From NCBI RefSeq assembly GCF_024679245.1, contig NC_090178.1:8905202-8969201 (forward strand): DNA of 64,000 nt, in the 5' to 3' direction. The notes below the pieces were generated by a model, which saw only the letters and a list, made by a program, of their open reading frames with translations, had not been told where the DNA came from and ran no database searches. The translations under genes were made by a program, and so were the position numbers. This document shows, in pieces, positions 34,934-45,125 of this stretch; the stretch's first letter is position 1; every line of letters begins with the position of its first letter. Source of the DNA: Pseudorasbora parva. Its lineage: Eukaryota; Chordata; Actinopteri; Cypriniformes; Gobionidae.

Positions 34934-35200
34934 CAAAGTGTCATCTGTTCTGGGTAAAGGATTGGCGTCCTTAGTGGTGACAGAATTAAGGCCTCTATAA
35001 TCTACACAAAAGCGCCAAGTGCCATCTTTTTTTCGTACCATAACGACAGGTGCAGCCCAAGGGCTATGACTAACTTGCACAATACCTTTTGCCAACATAT
35101 CATCCACTTGTGACTGAATCACTTCTTGCATCTGAGGAGAAGAAATAGGCTCATTTTCTAATGGGATTTGCATTGTCAGTATTGATTCTGTGTTCGACTA
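34934..35200 (-). pseudogene. Gypsy RT N-terminal fragment
   Basis: An 82-aa frame with the RT fingers motifs: [40 protein letters not shown] and [13 protein letters not shown]. It ends abruptly at the solo LTR and continues beyond it at 34485. Just upstream a frame break separates it from the protease region. Confidence 0.85.
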
Positions 35201-35233
35201 TATTCGTTCTACCAAAATCTGTAGGGCTCTTAC

Positions 35234-35893
35234 TTAACTGTTGTTGGATTCATGACCCGCATTACTATTTTCAGCTACTGTAATGGTGCGTGCAATTGCA
35301 ATACCGTCCAATTTAGATGGGTATGGCTCAAGCAACCAACTGTAACCATCTGCTAAACCTGCATTAACTGCAAACGGGGTAAGTTGAGCCATACAGTGCA
35401 TCTCACATTGGGGAGGAAAGGTAGTAGCCACAGTAATTTGAGCTGTGCAAAGTACAGGGGCAAGTTGAGATGTGCTTAACAACGGTAAAGACTGATCATG
35501 AAGGCAACACAGTCCCTTACCCACATTCAAGATTACCTCATGCTTCTGGAGAAAATCCCACCCAAGTATGATACCCTGACTCACATTCCTGATGACCTGC
35601 ATTTCATGCTGTATTGTCAGTGCACCTTATCTCAGGTTAACTGTCACAGTTCCCAGAGTATCTAGATTTTGACCACTTACAGACTTTGACAGAATGAAAT
35701 TACTTTCCAGTGGTCTTTTGCACAATGAAGGAATTGCCATGCGGGTGGTTTCATTAATGAATGAAATGCTAGAACCAGTGTCTATCATGATGTGCATGTC
35801 AGTACCTTCAACCATACCACCAATGTGTGCTGTGCAACTGTCTGTAGCAGGAAAGTGTGCAGTCTCTAGATGGCCAGTGTCTGTGGTTGTCAT
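35234..35893 (-). pseudogene. Gypsy aspartic protease region
   Basis: A retropepsin-like protease that would cleave the Gag-Pol precursor. The active-site motif IMIDTGSSISF is intact in the first frame (35893-35627). The second half, with GIILGWDFLQKH, lies in another frame (35602-35234), so there is a break near 35610. The linker to RT has little conserved sequence. Confidence 0.8.
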
Positions 35894-35952
35894 CCGTACA
35901 GTGCCGTTTAGGGCTGGAGGTGAAACAGCTGATGTGCGACCCGCCGCATCAG

Positions 35953-36505
35953 CTAGTGGAAGTTTCCCTGATGACGGCTGTGATGATCTGGGTAATCGCC
36001 ACCAGGACCACTCTTACGATCAAGGCTGTGCTGCTGAAGTCTGTAATAGTAGTCTTTGTGCTCCTCAAAGGTGACATGCTTGCGATGAGGGCTTGGGCTG
36101 CGTCGTTGAAAAGACAAGCTGTTGTGAGACATGGCATCATTGCGTTGTCCACGTCTGTTGTCCTCGTAGTAATCAGTGCAGCGTGCAGTGGAGTATTTTG
36201 GAGAATAGCGATCCTTGAACCTCTCCCTGCAATGAGGCGAAAAATCCACTCTGTCCTTATGCTGGTATGTGTCGTCATGTCGTCTGCGAAGGTCTCTGTG
36301 ATGGCTGGGAGATCTGCTGTAGGTGTCAGGTAAAGGAGAACGAGCATCTGAATGTCTGGTTGGTGAATATCCATACGGTGCACTCCATGCCATAGCATAT
36401 CTCGTTGGGCTGCGCCAATGTGGTGATGGAGTCTGGCGAGATTGACTGCATTGATCATGTAACTGCAGTTTCAATGCCGACATATCTTTACTTAAGTCTT
36501 TAACG
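35953..36505 (-). pseudogene. Gypsy gag C-terminal part
   Basis: A 176-aa frame begins near the insertion junction (KDLSKDMSALKLQLHDQ) and becomes strongly Arg/Ser/His-rich (SPSHHRDLRRR, RRSPSPHRKHVTFEEHKDYY), as in RNA-binding gag tails. No CCHC knuckle is visible. The N-terminal part of the same gag lies beyond the 3.7-kb insertion at 40220-40728. Confidence 0.65.
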
Positions 36506-36509
36506 GTAT

Positions 36510-36995
36510 TTCACGAGTTTGTTTACCCATATACTCTTTGGTTGATAAGGTTTAAACATAGTTGGCTTGCTGTCCACGGTGGAGGGGCTCGAGGGTGCTG
36601 CTTCAACTCGAGCTTGGATTTATTTTACCCCCCCCCCCCTAGTGACTTCTAGTGCTAGGAAGAAGAGAAAGGTAAACATGAATGTAAGTAGGTGGAGTTG
36701 GGGAGGTGGAGGGAGCAAAACGACTGATGCCTGAAAGAGGTAGGAGGCTGCTTATATGCTTTGCGGTTGATTGAAAGATTAGATGGGTTCACGCCTCTCG
36801 AACTTGCGTTTGTGTACGTTGCTAATTGAAAGATTAGATGGGTTCACTCCTCCCGAAATTATGTTGTGAACTTCACTTCACGAGTTCGTTTACCCATATA
36901 CTCTTTAGCTGATAAGGTTTAAACATATTTGGCTTGCTGTCCACGGTGGAGGGGCTCGAGGGCACTGCTTCAACTCGAGCTTGGATTTACCCCCC
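36510..36995. repeat. Split direct repeats B2-A2-B1 of the Ngaro-like element
   Basis: B2 (36510 to about 36635) and B1 (36877 to about 36995) share the TTCACGAGTT start and a CTCGAG-containing stretch. A2 (36714-36876) is the copy of A1 at 40057-40219. Each A copy contains the 23-bp ATTGAAAGATTAGATGGGTT repeat unit twice. Seventy-eight bases between B2 and A2 are not found in B1. Confidence 0.8.
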
Positions 36996-37559
36996 AAAAA
37001 AGCAAATTAGATTTAGGACAGCAAGCTGGTAATATGCGAGTGGAATTGATGGCAGTGTTTGCTCTGGAGTTTCAGTTTGATTACGGAATGCGGCCCCCAA
37101 AAGAGTAAAAATTAAGTTACGAGAGGTGACGAGAAGCTGAGAATGTGTGGTATTGTATGAAGCAAGTCAAGTTTGATGTATCTCGCTGCTGCGTTTATCG
37201 ACCTGGGTCGTGGGCGAGCACTGCTGCGGCAGCGACGCTCCTTGTTGCTCCTGCGGGAGCAGCTTTTGGACTGGAGGGGAAAAAGGGGGTGGAGGTTGGG
37301 TACGTCCTGCCTTAGCATTCGTGACATGGGACCCCCCGGGCTGGAATAACAGGGGGCCCTTGATGTCATGAGTGAGGAAGGAGGTCCTTGTCCTTGAAGA
37401 AGCAGGCCAAAACTGCTCCCAAGCGATAACCACTCCACCCGCCACAGAAAGAGAGAGCCTGCGATGGGGAATTTGACGCAGTGCTTCCCTCCCCCTGAGG
37501 CGAGGGCCCACACCGCATGAGAACATGATGGCACGCAACTACCCAAGGACGAATATTGA

Positions 37560-37885
37560 GTTCCTCCAGTCCACTGTTCGGATGGGAGAGCCCTCACTGT
37601 GATCTGAACGGGAGAGCCCTCAAGATAGAGAAAACTGAAGGATCACACTGGGGGGCCCTCACTGCAATTCGAATTGGGAGCCCACGGTAAACATAAGACA
37701 TGAAAGCTCCTGTTTAAGCGAACGGGAGGGCCCACACTGCGATTCGAACGGGAGAGCCTGCGTTGCATCTGGTTGGGGGGGCCCACACTGCAATTCAAAA
37801 GGGAGAGCCCAAGCCATGCGTGGTGGCAAACCCGATTGAACGGGAGGGACCTCACTGCAACTAGATGTATGAAAGCCCTGCGGGG
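37560..37885. repeat. GC-rich degenerate tandem repeat downstream of the recombinase
   Basis: The motif ACTGCGATTCGAACGGGAGA, with GGGAGAGCC/GGGAGGGCC flanks, recurs about seven times at irregular spacing of 40-60 bp. It lies between the recombinase stop and the terminal repeats. It could be a 3' structural region of the element. Confidence 0.6.
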
Positions 37886-37903
37886 CTTGGCAAGCAGCAA
37901 GAT

Positions 37904-38800
37904 TTATGAGGTTGTGAGAGTTTGGTGGGCTTGTCTAATGTGGAAGAGGTTTGATCTTACATAGGATTCGAAAGTGTGGGACGTCCAACGACCTAGCATT
38001 TTAATCTGGGTTTCCGATAGGCCTTTTTGTGCAGCTGTGGTAGCTGCTCCTATGCGAAACGAGTGGGAGGAAAAGTTTTTAATAGAAATTCCTGATCTGG
38101 CGAGGACGGTTTTTAGTTTTCTCTGGAACCAATGTCTGGATGCTGGGTAGTTGTTCTCGTCGAGGAATAAAGGTGCGAGCGGAAAATTGGTTTGTGAATG
38201 CCTTTGAGATAGGAATGCAGCAAGGGACTGATAGGGCTGGATGGGTGTTGGTAGATTGAAAATGAAGTCTGGATGACCTCGTTTTAGTTGGTTGGTTTTA
38301 CTCTGTTTGATGTTGAATCGAATTGTGTCATGGTTTAAAATTTTGAGATCTGAGACGGTTGCATGATGAGCTGGATTGAAAGTGGAATTGGTTGTAAATT
38401 CTGAAACACGGAGAAAGCCAAAAAAGGCTAAAATGAACATGGCGTCCAGGGTTCGGGTTATGTTCGGAGGGAAAACCCCGGAGCGGATGGTAGTCAGGCA
38501 TTTGCCTAGGAGGTCGATGGTAAGAGGTTGCCTGGTGTCGGATTTGGTTGGGTGAGTTTTTTGTAGGCCTTTAATGAGAAGAGATGTCTGGGGATTTGAG
38601 ATGGCAGGGCACTCGTGACCATGGATGATTTTGAAAAAGAAATGTATGCCGCTGAGGTAGACTTTAATAGATCCTGGCTGAATGGACTTGGAACTGTTCA
38701 TGTGGGAAATGAAAGAAGTTATAGAAAGGAGGGAAAAATCTGGGAAAGCTAAATTGTAAACTGTATGGAAGTTTTTAAAGGAATTCCAGGCTGTCCAGTA
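37904..38800 (-). CDS. Tyrosine recombinase of the Ngaro-like element
   Basis: It would integrate the element by strand exchange through a phosphotyrosine intermediate. The open frame from 38701 gives 265 residues. Its frame extends further upstream with N-terminal core-binding sequence (SYWTAWNSFKNFHTVYNLAF) back to a TGA at about 38806. That TGA stands where the family has Arg (CGA), a likely C-to-T decay. Catalytic residues, numbered from the Met at 38701: Arg98 (FLRVSEF), Lys135, His213 and Arg216 (HSFR), Trp239 (LGRW), and nucleophile Tyr247 (FESYVR). All expected positions are filled and the domain is free of stops. It is in another frame than ORF1 and overlaps its end. Activity would depend on how translation reaches this frame. 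Confidence 0.8.
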   Translation of the reverse strand, partial: YWTAWNSFKNFHTVYNLAFPDFSLLSITSFISHMNSSKSIQPGSIKVYLSGIHFFFKIIHGHECPAISNPQTSLLIKGLQKTHPTKSDTRQPLTIDLLGKCLTTIRSGVFPPNITRTLDAMFILAFFGFLRVSEFTTNSTFNPAHHATVSDLKILNHDTIRFNIKQSKTNQLKRGHPDFIFNLPTPIQPYQSLAAFLSQRHSQTNFPLAPLFLDENNYPASRHWFQRKLKTVLARSGISIKNFSSHSFRIGAATTAAQKGLSETQIKMLGRWTSHTFESYVRSNLFHIRQAHQTLTTS

Positions 38801-40041
38801 GGATCAAAGAGTTTTAGCAATATTAATTCCATAGAAAGGGTGTGCAGATGACTGAGGGGGTGGTCTATGGGAATATGAGTTCTGAATAGGGAGGAACTGG
38901 TGTCGGGTTGTAGTCTGATTCTGGAACCAATGTTCTGAATTTCTGCGAGAATTTGAGAGCGAAGTTGTGACGACACTGGTGGAGGTTCCTGGGCTACTGC
39001 ATGGGGAGGAGGTGGTTGGAGTTCTGCTGACGAGAGGGTATGGGAACTACAGCGAGCTGGGGCTGTAGACATGAAGGGCTGAGCTTGGCGTATCCTTGCA
39101 AGCGTTTCTTGACTGGTATGGTTTGCTGCTGGAAAAGAGTGGGAGACAGAAGGAAAAGAAAGAAGTGGGAAAGACTGTGGAGGCATCCTTGCGCTGTCCC
39201 CACCACCTGAAGAGAAAGGAAAGTGTAGGGGGGGCGGAATATTCAGCGGAGGCAACCTCACGCTGGATTCTGCCCCTTGGTGAGAATTGAGATGGAAATT
39301 AGCAGCTGAAGGAAAAGACAATAATTGAGAAGGGGTTTCTGTCTCAAATCTGGAAGCTCTTAAGCCTGTGAAGGAAACCTGAGGGTTGTTTGGAGCGTGG
39401 TTCGCTGCGGAACTATTTTCGGCAGCCGCTGTTGCTGGCCGGAACGAGACGGGAGCGGACGCGGAAGTGTGAACGGTCGCTATGGCGGCGGACCCGGAAG
39501 TACGAGCGGTCGCTATGGGGATAGCGTGCTGCGTTTGGTAAAGATTTCCCTGCTGCGGCGGGGGAAAACTAATGTCTGCGGTGCATCGAGTTTTTCTCTT
39601 GGGGTTTTTTGGAAGAAGTTCAGGAGGACTGGGAGTGTTATTTGCACTTGCCAGTAGCTCGAAAAGTTGGATATTTGTTGATCTGCATGGAAAGTCGACA
39701 CCTGCATTAGCGAGTGCTTGACGGAGACTGTTTACAGTCCATTTCGAAATGGGAGGAAATGACGGAACCTCTATGCCAGTAGGCAGAGATGAAGACTGGG
39801 GAGGCTGAGAAGGAGAGATGGAAGAAGCTGCGACTCTTGATGGAGGAGGAGAGAGCGGTCTTCTTGTACGTGGTTTGTACGAACGCTTGAGATGACGTCC
39901 TGGTCGCTTAAGCTGTGGATCGCTATCCTGGATGGAAATGACTGGTTGAGGTTGAGGAGGAGAGGTAGGCGTCTCTGGGACGCTGAGAAGTTCGTCTTCG
40001 TCTGATGTGAAAAGTTGTATTTCCAGATGATCGGATGACAT
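38749..40041 (-). CDS. ORF1 of the Ngaro-like element, proline/serine-rich
   Basis: A 430-aa open frame that starts at an ATG only 16 bases inside the A1 repeat boundary. Residues 1-90 are acidic, then basic and Pro-rich (RRPLSPPPSRV). About residues 97-131 form a compact SAP-like segment (KWTVNSLRQALANAGVDFP), a putative nucleic-acid-binding fold. The rest is low-complexity Pro/Ser/Ala. The last ~50 residues are probably out of frame, because the recombinase frame is open alongside them and reads better, so a frameshift near 38900 likely separates ORF1 from its original C-terminus. A gag-like or DNA-binding role is inferred. There is no zinc knuckle. Confidence 0.65.
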   Translation of the reverse strand: MSSDHLEIQLFTSDEDELLSVPETPTSPPQPQPVISIQDSDPQLKRPGRHLKRSYKPRTRRPLSPPPSRVAASSISPSQPPQSSSLPTGIEVPSFPPISKWTVNSLRQALANAGVDFPCRSTNIQLFELLASANNTPSPPELLPKNPKRKTRCTADISFPPPQQGNLYQTQHAIPIATARTSGSAAIATVHTSASAPVSFRPATAAAENSSAANHAPNNPQVSFTGLRASRFETETPSQLLSFPSAANFHLNSHQGAESSVRLPPLNIPPPLHFPFSSGGGDSARMPPQSFPLLSFPSVSHSFPAANHTSQETLARIRQAQPFMSTAPARCSSHTLSSAELQPPPPHAVAQEPPPVSSQLRSQILAEIQNIGSRIRLQPDTSSSLFRTHIPIDHPLSHLHTLSMELILLKLFDPTGQPGIPLKTSIQFTI

Positions 40042-40056
40042 GGCTTGTCCGGATGA

Positions 40057-40219
40057 AGCAAAACGACTGATGCCTGAAAGAGGTAGGAGGCTGCTTATAT
40101 GCTTTGCGGTTGATTGAAAGATTAGATGGGTTCACGCCTCTCAAACTTGCGTTTGTGTACGTTGCTAATTGAAAGATTAGATGGGTTCACTCCTCCCGAA
40201 ATTATGTTGTGAACTTCAC
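40057..40219. repeat. A1 terminal repeat of the Ngaro-like element (163 bp)
   Basis: Nearly identical to 36714-36876, from AGCAAAACGACTGATGCC through GTTGTGAACTTCAC. It directly abuts gypsy gag sequence on its right, which sets the insertion boundary. Confidence 0.85.
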
Positions 40220-40728
40220 TAGTTAAATCAACAACTGCTTGCTTCAGAAAAAAAGTGTCGGTGTCAGAAATAGCATTTACTGTCTGTGCAGCCAAATTGT
40301 CTCTCATCGCAGACGAAACCGGCTGTACCAGTCTGGTGGCCTGTCGTGCCCGTTCAGCTTGAGTGGTGACTTGGAAGGCATCTTTGAACGTTTTCACACC
40401 CCTCTCATGGCAATTAATCTGCAGTTCTTGATCTAAACCAGCCAGAAATCTTGACAGTTTCATGTATTCAGAGACGTTCTGTTTAAAATCTGGAAAAGCT
40501 TCTTTGACCAGTCTACATACGTCTGCTGCACACAGCACCGCCATCTTTATAGCCTCTTGAATTACCTTATAACGACGGGCCCACAGCTGAAAAGACTTGG
40601 AGCCATCATTGCGAAATGGCGGCGGTAAAGGAATGTCCTTTGGGGTGGTTTGTGCGCACACGCGAGGAATGAGCACCAATCTCCAATTGCGTTTCCTCCC
40701 GCAACGCTTGTGCTTCCTCATCTGACAT
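40220..40728 (-). pseudogene. Gypsy gag N-terminal part
   Basis: The first ATG of the gag frame (MSDEEAQALREETQ) is at 40728. A frame change near 40610 leads into the 199-aa frame with capsid-like sequence (KSFQLWARRYKVIQEAI, FLAGLDQELQINCHERG, KTFKDAFQVTTQAERAR), the retrotransposon-gag pattern. It ends at the Ngaro-like insertion, and the remaining gag is at 35953-36505. The 5' LTR and a primer-binding-like TGGTGGCAGCGG stretch lie upstream at 40887. Confidence 0.75.
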
Positions 40729-40887
40729 CGTTGAAGCTTATTCAGAACGCAACGTCGTTCACTGCGTCACGCTAAAATCAATCACGTAAGTTACAGTAAA
40801 GACTGCATTCGCTCAAGGTGTCAGCAAGAGAAAAAAAATATAAGAAAAGAAACTCGAATATCCAATGAAAACCACCGCTGCCACCAG

Positions 40888-41153
40888 TGTAGTATTTGCT
40901 TGTGGGTGTTCTCAGGGCTTAAATCCAAAATAAAACCCACGGACACTGACGAGCTCTTTACTCAGCCTCCTGCTCTCTTTTATTCACATCCACCGCGTCA
41001 TAATAAAAGTCCTCACAACAACATCCACTTTAACAGATAGATACTGCTGAATTAACATTCAAAATAACTTCAGTTTTCATCTGTCACATAACTTCAACTC
41101 TTATCATATTTTATATTTAGTCCGACAGCGTATCTAAGTGTATGCACACTACA
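40888..41153 (-). repeat. 5' LTR of the - strand gypsy element (266 bp)
   Basis: Bounded by TGTAG (40888) and CTACA (41153). On the - strand it is followed after one base by TGGTGGCAGCGGTGG, a primer-binding-like sequence. No second copy was found near 25765, so the LTR pair cannot be confirmed. Confidence 0.65.
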
Positions 41154-41215
41154 TTTACATTTACATTTATGCATTTAGCAGACGCTTTTATCCAAAGCAA
41201 CTTACAACTCTTTTT
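41151..41215 (-). mobile_element. L2 3' tail in inverted orientation
   Basis: ACATTTACATTTATGCATTT followed by AGCAGACGCTTTTATCCAAA is the reverse complement of the fish L2 3' end. It abuts the + strand L2 coding region to its right and the gypsy LTR to its left. Confidence 0.7.
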
Positions 41216-41224
41216 TTATCACAA

Positions 41225-43823
41225 ACAATTGGAAATACTCAACCCACACCTCTCTCTGTAATAACAACTCATTTTAATACCATGCTATTACAGTTACAGC
41301 TCCTGCTAAAATCCATCTTGTAGTCATTTACCGCCCTCCAGGTCAATTGGGCACCTTTGTTGAGGAACTAGATGTGCTGCTATCCTCATTCCCTGAGGAT
41401 GGGAGCCCACTTGTAATCCTTGGTGATTTCAACATTCACCTGGACAAACCGTATGCTACAGATTTTCACTCCCTTCTATCCTCATTCGATCTCAAACTCC
41501 TTACTACCTCACACACACACACATCTGGCAACCAACTTGACCTCGTCTACATACGCAACTGCACTACAGAAAACCCTTTTGTCAAACCCTTACACTTCTC
41601 TGATCATTACTTCATCACATTTAATCTACATCTTACTACTCATACACTTCCACTTCCTCTACCAGTTAGTTTCAGACGAAACCTGCGTTCTCTTTCTCCC
41701 TCTCACCTCTCCTCCGTTGTGTCATCCTCTCTTCCATCACCCACACAATTCTCCTCTATGGATGTCAACACTGCAACAGACACTTTATGTTCCACTTTAA
41801 CCTCTTGTCTAGATACTATCTGCCCTCTGTCTTCTAGGCCAGCTCGCGCTACTCCCTCTAACCCTTGGTTATCTGATGTTCTTCGTGAACACCGGACCAA
41901 ACTTAGGGGAACAGCAGAGAGAAAATGGCGCAAATCAAACGGCCCATCTGACCTGAGTAAGTATCAATCTCTGCTCATTTCCTTCTCACAGGACGTCCAT
42001 ACAGCTAAATTCTCATATTTTCACAACAAAATCAACAGCACCTCAGACTCTCGCACACTTTTCAGAACTTTCAACACTCTGCTCTGTCCCCCTCCACCAC
42101 CTCCCACCACCTCTCTATCTGCAGACGATCTTGCCCATTTTTTCACAGATAAAACCACACTCATCAGCAGTCAGTTCACACCTCCACACACACACAATTT
42201 TGAATCAGCCACATCCACAGCCAAACATCTTCTCTCCTCCTTCTCTACACTCACTGAGGATGAAGTATCTAAGCTTCTCCTCTCCAGCCATCCCACTACC
42301 TGCCCTCTAGATCCCATCCCCTCACATCTCCTACAAGCCATCTCCCCTACACTCTTACCAGCACTCACACACATCATCAACACATCTCTCTGCACCGGCA
42401 TCTTCCCTACCACATTCAAGCAGGCTCGGGTAACCCCACTGCTTAAAAAACCCACATTAGACACATCACTTGTAGAGAACTACAGACCTGTTTCTCTCCT
42501 ACCATTCATTGCGAAAACACTTGAAAGAGTTGTGTTCAACCATGTCTCATCTTTCCTCTCACAGTCTAATCAACTGGAAGTAAACCAGTCAGGCTTCAAA
42601 AAGGGCCACTCAACTGAGACGGCATTATTGTCAGTTACTGAAGCCCTGCGGCTGGCTAAAGCTGCATCCAAATCATCAGTCCTCATCCTCCTTGATCTAT
42701 CTGCTGCCTTTGACACTGTGAATCATCAGATTCTTCTGTCCACCCTCTCATCACTGGGCCTCACAGGGACTCCTCTCCACTGGTTTGAGTCCTATCTCAC
42801 AGGTAGGTCTTTTAAGGTTGCCTGGAGAGGAGAGGTATCCAAAACACATCAACTGACCACGGGGGTTCCTCAGGGCTCAGTGCTTGGACCTCTCCTCTTC
42901 TCCATTTACACTACATCATTGGGACCCATCATTCAGGCACATGGCCTCTCATATCATTGCTATGCTGATGACACACAGCTCTACCTCTCATTTCAACCAG
43001 ATGATGCCACAGTAGCTGCACGAATCTCAAGCTGTCTGGCGGACATCTCGGCATTGATGAAAAAACATCACCTGCAGCTTAATCTAGCAAAGACTGAGCT
43101 GCTTGTTTTCCCTGCTAATCCCACCATACAACACGATTATACCATCCAGCTAGGTTCATTTTTGATTACCCTTTCAGGGTCGGTCAGAAATCTTGGAGTA
43201 ATCTTTGATGACCAGCTGTCCTTCAAAGACCACATCTCAAAGACAGCTCGGTCATGCAGGTTTGCATTGCACAACATCAGGAAAATCAGACCATTCCTTA
43301 CGGAGCATGCAACACAGCTTCTTGTCCAAGCCCTGGTCATTTCTAGACTTGACTATTGCAATGCGCTTCTGGCTGGACTTCCATCTTGTGCAATCAAACC
43401 GCTGCAAATAATCCAGAACGCTGCGGCACGTCTTGTATTCAATGAGCCCAAAATGGCTCATGTCACACCTCTATTCAACTCTCTGCATTGGCTACCACTT
43501 GCTGCCCAGATCAAATTCAAAGCTCTGACTCTTGCTTATGGATCTTCCACAAGCTCAGCACCCGCATACCTCGACTCACTCCTACGAGTCTACATACCCA
43601 CCAGAAGCCTTCGCTCAGCTAATGAGCGAAGGCTTGTGGTACCATCACAGAGAGGCATGAAATCCCCCTCTAGAACTTTTTCTTTCATTGTTCCTGGTTG
43701 ATGGAACGATCTTCCGTCCTCCATACGCACGACAGAATCACTCGCTTCATTCAAAAGACAGGTAAAAACTCATCTAAAAGACAGGTAAAAACTCATCTCT
43801 TCCATGAGCACAAAAAGTAATTC
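41225..43823 (+). pseudogene. L2-type LINE ORF2: endonuclease and reverse transcriptase
   Basis: A 784-aa open frame (41347-43701) extends upstream in frame (VVIYRPPG), so only the start of the endonuclease domain is missing. Endonuclease motifs: SPLVILGDFNIHLD, NQLDLVYIRN, and FSDHYFITF with the catalytic SDH. The RT domain follows: YRPVSLLPFIAKTLERV, DLSAAFDTVNHQ, TGVPQGSVLGPLLF, CYADDTQLYLSF and LGVIFDDQL. A TGA at 43701 replaces the Trp of a conserved PGWWNDLP-type motif. The frame then resumes to the usual HLFHEHKK end near 43820, after a 23-bp tandem duplication at about 43755-43800. It is about the best-preserved LINE in the window, with one stop. Confidence 0.9.
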
Positions 43824-43824
43824 C

Positions 43825-43960
43825 TGTAAATTTAATAGTCAAAATTTAAATTACAGCAAATATCTGTAAAACAACAGGCATTTTACTGTATAATTAAAAA
43901 ACGGGAAAATTCTGTAAAAAAAATACAGACCATAAATTTTAGTTTGTTACATAGTTTACA
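43825..43960. mobile_element. Fragment rich in CTGTAAA/TTTACAG motifs
   Basis: Repeated CTGTAAA, TTACAG and AAAACGGG motifs resemble the subterminal regions of the CACTG element at 26116-32017. It replaces the expected L2 3' UTR. No complete element is seen. Confidence 0.4.
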
Positions 43961-44559
43961 CAGTGAAGATGCCATGAGAGCTTTGCAGGTCAGGTTCTTC
44001 ACTCTGAATTAACCTCAGACACAAAACCCATTGTGTTTTTTTCATGTTTCTTGTAAGTGCGTGCATCAGCTCAGGTGCATGCTTTCAGAAAGTCCTCCAG
44101 TGAAAACCACAATACCACAATACTGAAGGGGTTTTATGACGCTGACTTCAAATAAGAATCAGGCCATATCCATAACTCTCTGTAATCTTCATAACAATGT
44201 ACAACATTGAAACTCAATAGAAGTTCTATAATGCAAACTTTTCATCTAAAATTCTGAATAATTATAAAGACATTGATTTTCTCCATATCTCCATGGAGAT
44301 GGAGATGTTTTCTCCATAGCGCATCTTAAAAAATAAATAATTAAAAACACAAAAGGTTGGTCTTAATTAGTTTTAGATGGCCAGTGCTGGTCTTTTACTG
44401 GTACACACTCCATAACTACAGTCATAATGAGCTCTAGAGTCAGGAAAATTGGATTTTGATTCCTAAAATCTGATAAAACTCTGTTCTTCCTTCTTCACTC
44501 AGTCCCGATGAAAAAGTTTCAACCTATAATGAATATATTTGTAAAGTTTTAGGATGATC
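43961..44559. other. Spacer DNA, no gene seen
   Basis: AT-rich sequence without coding pattern. A short piece (about 44345-44420) resembles 57870-57930, which lies in the intron of IFITM-like copy 2. Confidence 0.4.
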
Positions 44560-45125
44560 TTGCTCCATTAAAATCTAGAACAGTACTGTTTACTCACTCC
44601 TCTCCTTGGTTCACTCCTGAACTAAGAGATTTGAAAACAAAATAGGTGTCTCGAAATCCTCCCTTCTTGTGCATTCCATGGCTTTCTTGGATTCAGTAGT
44701 GGAATATAAAGAAGCACTTAACATTGCACGATCTAACTATGTCATCATCAAAGCCAAGTGCAAACCTAAAGTCTTTTTTCTGAAATAAACAAACTGGTTA
44801 AACCCTCACCCATATACTGGCTCAGTATATCTTTGTGAAAGTTTGCAGTCATTTTTTCTACAAAGAAATGTATACCATTTATCAAACTTTTCTCCAATTG
44901 TCTCTTCCTATTCAACTCCTTGTCTGATAGGTTGTCCACTTGACACTTTTTACTCATAAATACATACGTGGTTGATATATCTTCTAAAAACCTTTCTGCC
45001 TTCACTTGTTCAACCGATTACACATATTATAAATATATATCTTGCCACTGGTTATGTTCCGCATGATCTAAAAGTAGCAGCTGTCACTCTAATACTAAAG
45101 AAGTCTGGCCTTGATAATACTATCC
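44560..45125 (+). pseudogene. Rex1-like LINE fragments
   Basis: Two decayed pieces: one near 44560-44640 resembling the DDLAPLKSRTV and PWFTPELRDLK linker between endonuclease and RT, and one near 44975-45125 with LLKTFLPSLVQPITHII and PHDLKVAAVTLILKKSGLDN, the first RT motif. Many stops and deletions lie between. Placed by motif order only. Confidence 0.55.

Larger units (their letters stand above)
36510..40219 (-). mobile_element. Ngaro-like tyrosine-recombinase element with split direct repeats, no RT
   Basis: Read on the - strand the layout is A1 (40219-40057), ORF1, tyrosine recombinase, B1 (about 36995-36877), A2 (36876-36714), B2 (about 36635-36510). A1 and A2 are both 163 bp and nearly identical. 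B1 and B2 share about 119 bp starting TTCACGAGTT. A1...B1-A2-B2 is the split-direct-repeat arrangement of Ngaro retrotransposons. RT and RNase H, expected between ORF1 and the recombinase, are absent. The element interrupts gypsy gag. No clear target duplication was found, which is usual for recombinase-driven insertion. The alternative is a Crypton-like DNA element that has acquired such repeats. Confidence 0.7.
25765..41153 (-). mobile_element. Gypsy LTR retrotransposon (host of a nested insertion cluster)
   Basis: On the - strand, from right to left: 5' LTR (40888-41153), primer-binding-like site, gag, protease, RT, RNase H, integrase. The pol 3' end at 25800-26115 is displaced by a 5.9-kb insertion. 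Three inserts interrupt it: a tyrosine-recombinase element in gag (36510-40219), a solo LTR in RT (34486-34929), and a CACTG-ended element in the integrase 3' part (26116-32017). I could not find the 3' LTR near 25765, so the left boundary is approximate and the copy is probably truncated there. All genes carry frameshifts or stops. Confidence 0.8.

Noticed and set aside
37112..37597. 161-aa - strand open frame
   Set aside because: It lies in the non-coding GC-rich region between the recombinase stop and the terminal repeats, with an overlapping open frame of similar length and no recognisable domain.
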